From: Heliopora coerulea
Lineage: Eukaryota; Cnidaria; Anthozoa; Scleralcyonacea; Helioporidae
DNA length: 64,000 nt
Reading direction: 5' to 3'
Assembly (NCBI GenBank): GCA_030142905.1
Contig: JASJOG010000082.1
Coordinates: forward strand, 1-64,000
The translations under genes and the position numbers were made by a program. Shown in pieces: positions 61,201 to 64,000 of the stretch. The notes beneath the pieces were generated by a model, which did no database searches, was not told where the DNA came from, and worked only from the letters and a program-made list of their open reading frames with translations. Every line of letters starts with the position of its first letter. Positions within the stretch are counted from its first letter, which is position 1.

Positions 61201-63861
61201 CTGTGGTACAAAGGCTGTTGACAAGAACTTGGTCACATGTCCTGTACTTAGAATGGTGGTAATACTGCTGTAGTAATGGAAATACTATCATGGAATACAG
61301 AACTTGTAACCAAGCTCTCGTCAATGGCCTTTGCCACTTAGTTGGGAGAGCGATGCACTGGATTCATAGGGTTGCTGGTTCATTTCCCAAAGTAGGCCTT
61401 TGAGTTGCATTCATTGTATTAAAATCAAGGCCGCTAATGGCCAAGATGGTCTCAGGGGAAGGTAGGCTTGTGTGGAAACTAAATTTTCCTGATGTCAGAG
61501 GTGGTGGGGATTTGGGACAAATTTTTACACACATTCATATTGTATAAATAGTATTTAATGACTGTTCTAAATTATTTGAGTACGTCTAAAATTGATTAAT
61601 CCTATATCATTAAAGAAATTTAGTGGATTAGGGTGGGATGGCTGGCTGCAGGCCCCTTGTGTGTGTACCCTGGAGCAGTTGCCCCGGCCACTAGGGGTGT
61701 AGTTAACCTATTTTGATGGAGTAGCGTCCAGCTTAATTAGCCTAAACATTGTATACTTTCCAAAATTGCCCGAATTGAATTTTACGTGCATTCAGGCCAC
61801 GGTATGGTGTACCGACGTCTCCTCAACCCCAGTACGTAAATTAAATATAAACTAGTAACCAAAAGGCATTTTGACCTACTTTACCTTACCAAATTTTACC
61901 CGAATTACTAGTTTTTGCCCGAATTTTCTATTTTCTCGGAAACTTCTCGGGCAGTGTCACACCCCCACCCCACCCCATAATCTACGCCGCTGCCGGCTAC
62001 TCCCCCCGTGTCGGTGCTCCTGCTTAAAATATAAGATTCTGTTACTATAAAATCTGATTCACGATATATATCGCCGATCTGGTCGTGTAAATCGCAAGAA
62101 TCCAAGTAATTTCTACTTCAAAGATGAAACCCAGAAGGTCGCCGACGGTTGAAAGTGATTCTAAAACTGTATCTGATTTTTGCCGATTCTTATTGGAAGT
62201 GTGAACCAGGCTTTACCCTTTTCGGTTCGAGACGTCTCCCTCTGGCTGAAAAAATCGTCTGGCGTTATCCAGAGTAAAATTGAAAAGTCGGATACGGACC
62301 CAAAAAGAGTAAAGTCGCATTAAGCCCCGTACATACGAGCAAGTTTCCGTGAAAATTTTTCCTGGACAAGGAGCCTTGCTCAAAAGCTGGTCATGCCAGC
62401 GTTTGAAAAAGGGGACTTGTCAAAGAAAACTTCTAAATTTTTTTCGTACACATGAGAAAATTAAACCTGCTCAGCAAAAACTTGTGAAAGAAACCTCGGT
62501 TGTGTGTATGGGGCTTTGCATTCGATGAGACTGAAATGCGACGAATAAATTAGACTAATTTCAGTATCATCCTCAGGGTAACGTGAAGAGAAAATTTCAT
62601 GAATTGACCTACACTGCTGAAGTGAACTAGAAAAGTTGACTAGAGCGGGATTGGAACTCTCTAGGTCAATTCATAAAACGTTCTCTTCATGTTACCCTGA
62701 GGATGATTCTGAAATAGAATCGAAACACTGTGCGTCCTCACAGATATTGAGTTTAAGTTGTCGCGAGAATCTCTCGTGCACTTAAACTCGATTAAACGAG
62801 TGTACTGTTCACAGTTGACTCGAAAGCTCAATTCGTAGAGCAGCCGTTCGAAAACCTGAAGATGCAAGTTCAAATCCCGCTAAAGTCAACTTTTCCAGTT
62901 GACTTTAGCGGTGTAGGTCAATTCATGAAATTTTCTAAATTAGACTAAATTTTCCTTGACAATTTTCCTTGACAATTTTCCTTGCTCAGGAGCCTTGCTC
63001 AAAAGCTGGTCATACCAGCGTTTGAAAAAGGCGACGTGTCAAGAAAACTTGCCAATTTGTGTCGTACCCACGAGCATTTGCTCGGAAAACTTGGTCGTGT
63101 GTGCCGGACTGCGTTGTGAACTGAAAAAGTATCAGATTACAATTCACCTTCCTAGTTTTATTGTTTGAAAATATTAATTACGGATGCAAATGAAGTGTCA
63201 TTTTCCTGTGTAATTTCAAACGAAAAGTGAAAACTCATTTCGCTTTGGAGTAAATTCGCCCACCAATTCTACCACAAGACCAAACCCGTTTACGCTTATT
63301 CCCCTCAAACCTTGGTGGAAGACTTCGTCCTGTGTCCTCGAAACCATAAGATATTCAACTCAGTCGGCTTCCTGTGAAACAAAGCATAAATAAAAAAGAT
63401 TTCTTGCGACATTGTTTTACTAATAGGAAGCAATATGTCTGACCCGTGTGGTTCGAAGCGATGGTTTCAGTAGGCCGCTGTTTTATCGGCTCCCGAACTA
63501 GCTTTCTCTTACTGTCGTGACATTTCATAAAGCATTTCGTTTTGAAAGTTGTATACAGCCAGGGTAACTAACGTGCTGGCTGCTGAATCAGCTCTGCTTC
63601 ATATTAATCTATCGAAGGCTGTACAGTATTTAAAGGTATGGACTTCACGACAGGTTTATAATCAATTTCACTTCATTAGTCATGCAGTGATGATCCAACA
63701 ATACCGCACTTACCTAATGATATTCAAACGACCAATACTTACCATTCCTCCTCCGTCTTCACTTCCACATATTCGTAGGTGACAATGTACCGAAATTTAC
63801 ACGCAGTCCGAACGGTCTGTTTGATTTTGCGGCGCATTTTCTTGAGTCCGAAGCGACTCAT
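52231..63861 (-). CDS. NT-C2 / coiled-coil / PH domain protein
   Basis: Sixte​en minus-strand exons: 63743-63861 (start [16 protein letters not shown]), 63311-63371, 60855-60959, 60708-60761, 60389-60465, 59832-59933, 59067-59321, 58100-58236, 57357-57595, 56946-56981, 56564-56604, 55353-55494, 54603-54671, 53782-53912, 53560-53697, 52231-52357. Phases agree throughout and give 610 aa. Residues 1-172 match the N-terminal C2 (NT-C2) domain of EHBP1-type proteins (basic start, [37 protein letters not shown]). Residues 173-390 are acidic and serine-rich. Residues 395-479 are a heptad-rich coiled coil. Residues 480-590 form a PH domain ([16 protein letters not shown], closing KWINAL). It probably links membrane lipids to a trafficking or cytoskeletal partner, but I recognise no named family with this exact order. 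Confidence 0.88.
53116..53466. mobile_element. Non-autonomous hAT-like element, CAGGGGTGGC family, copy 2
   Basis: It begins CAGAGGTGGCGCCAGG and ends with the complement of that end (GGTGCCACCCCTG). It is flanked by a perfect 8-bp duplication, AACCTGGA, at 53108-53115 and 53467-53474. The subterminal aattccccgacgcagggact is shared in reverse with the right end of the 29.5-kb copy. It lies in the intron before the last NT-C2/PH exon. Confidence 0.85.
54399..54470 (+). mobile_element. tRNA-like SINE body, copy 4
   Basis: A diverged copy of the 72-nt tRNA-like unit: GTCTTGA acceptor arm, A box TAGCTCAATGATCAGAGC, B box GGTTCGATTCC, closing CTGGGGC and tcagaaatcg. It lies in a PH-gene intron. 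Confidence 0.75.
57072..57135. repeat. (ATCC)n microsatellite
   Basis: Runs of catc and atcc units in the intron between the exons at 57357 and 56981. Confidence 0.85.
59755..59822. repeat. (GATT)n microsatellite
   Basis: Repeats of tgattgat with a few tgaccaat interruptions, about 10 bp from the donor of the NT-C2 exon ending at 59832. Confidence 0.85.
62323..63110. repeat. Nested repeat cluster with tRNA-like and hammerhead-like parts
   Basis: Two partial direct copies of one repeat (62340-62450 and 62985-63060; both contain gagccttgctcaaaagctgg and ccagcgtttgaaaaagg) flank a second, inverted-repeat element (about 62558-62945). The latter has ctcagggtaacgtgaagag at the left and its complement near 62684-62702, and ends again in a gaattgacctacac type end. 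Inside it, 62796-62890 resembles a degenerate tRNA: GTTGACT and AGTCAAC can pair as acceptor arms and AGCTCAATTCGTAGAGC is A-box-like. It lies in the second intron of the NT-C2/PH gene. Confidence 0.55.
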
Positions 63862-64000
63862 CTTCAACTCGGTTCGCACTTTCTCAGAAATAAAAAACAA
63901 AACAAAAATTGCTGGTCCCACTGGTCTCTACAAAGACTTCTCTGCGAGACTTTGTTTACAAAGGTTTATTTAAATCCATAACTCCACATTGATGAGGAAC

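Noticed and set aside
1..64000. CRISPR arrays, operons, viral genes or toxin genes
   Set aside because: None seen; direct repeats here are microsatellites, MITEs or palindromes, and every solid gene is an intron-bearing animal gene.

Overview
The window is animal nuclear DNA: intron-rich, AT-rich and full of short dispersed repeats. The proteins (ClC-type transporter, SSR2, NUDT17, ARL15, endophilin A, a metaxin, and an NT-C2 plus PH protein), the compact genes with short exons and the many small palindromic or MITE-like repeats suggest a cnidarian, most likely an anthozoan such as a stony coral. That assignment is inference from gene and repeat style; no rRNA or mitochondrial marker is present.

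Seven genes were rebuilt exon by exon from conserved protein blocks, GT/AG splice sites and codon-phase bookkeeping. In order: a ClC-6/7-type gene (+, 5' end outside the window, 1075-13103) with about six apparent 1-2 nt frame breaks; SSR2 (-, 14004-18195); NUDT17 (+, 18684-24330, complete, 318 aa); ARL15 (-, 25587-30657, complete, 206 aa); an endophilin A / SH3GL gene (+, 32588-44155, complete, 353 aa); a metaxin-1/3 gene (-, 45349-49340, complete, 322 aa); and a 610-aa protein with an N-terminal NT-C2 domain, acidic middle, coiled coil and C-terminal PH domain (-, 52231-63861). SSR2 and NUDT17 are divergent, 488 bp ATG to ATG. Gene order looks like unrelated housekeeping neighbours (ER translocon, nucleotide hydrolysis, small GTPase, membrane curvature, mitochondrial import) and not like a functional cluster.

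The accessory layer is rich. Two families of long, nearly perfect palindromes carry a CUGA-N-GA / hairpin / GAAAC(GUC) pattern resembling hammerhead-ribozyme cores, and a separate, more canonical but mutated hammerhead motif lies at 29.2 kb. There are four copies of a 72-nt tRNA-like SINE body, three hAT-type non-autonomous elements with 8-bp target duplications, one MITE with a 9-bp duplication, one PIF/Harbinger-like MITE with a TAA duplication, LINE 3' fragments, two long (TTCC)n arrays, a degenerate telomere-like array, and a dispersed motif that folds as a TCTGGC-loop-GCCAGA hairpin.

Most interesting for follow-up: the palindromic hammerhead-like families, the decaying (or mis-assembled) ClC gene next to six clean genes, and the NT-C2/coiled-coil/PH architecture. 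No operon-like or defence system was seen.
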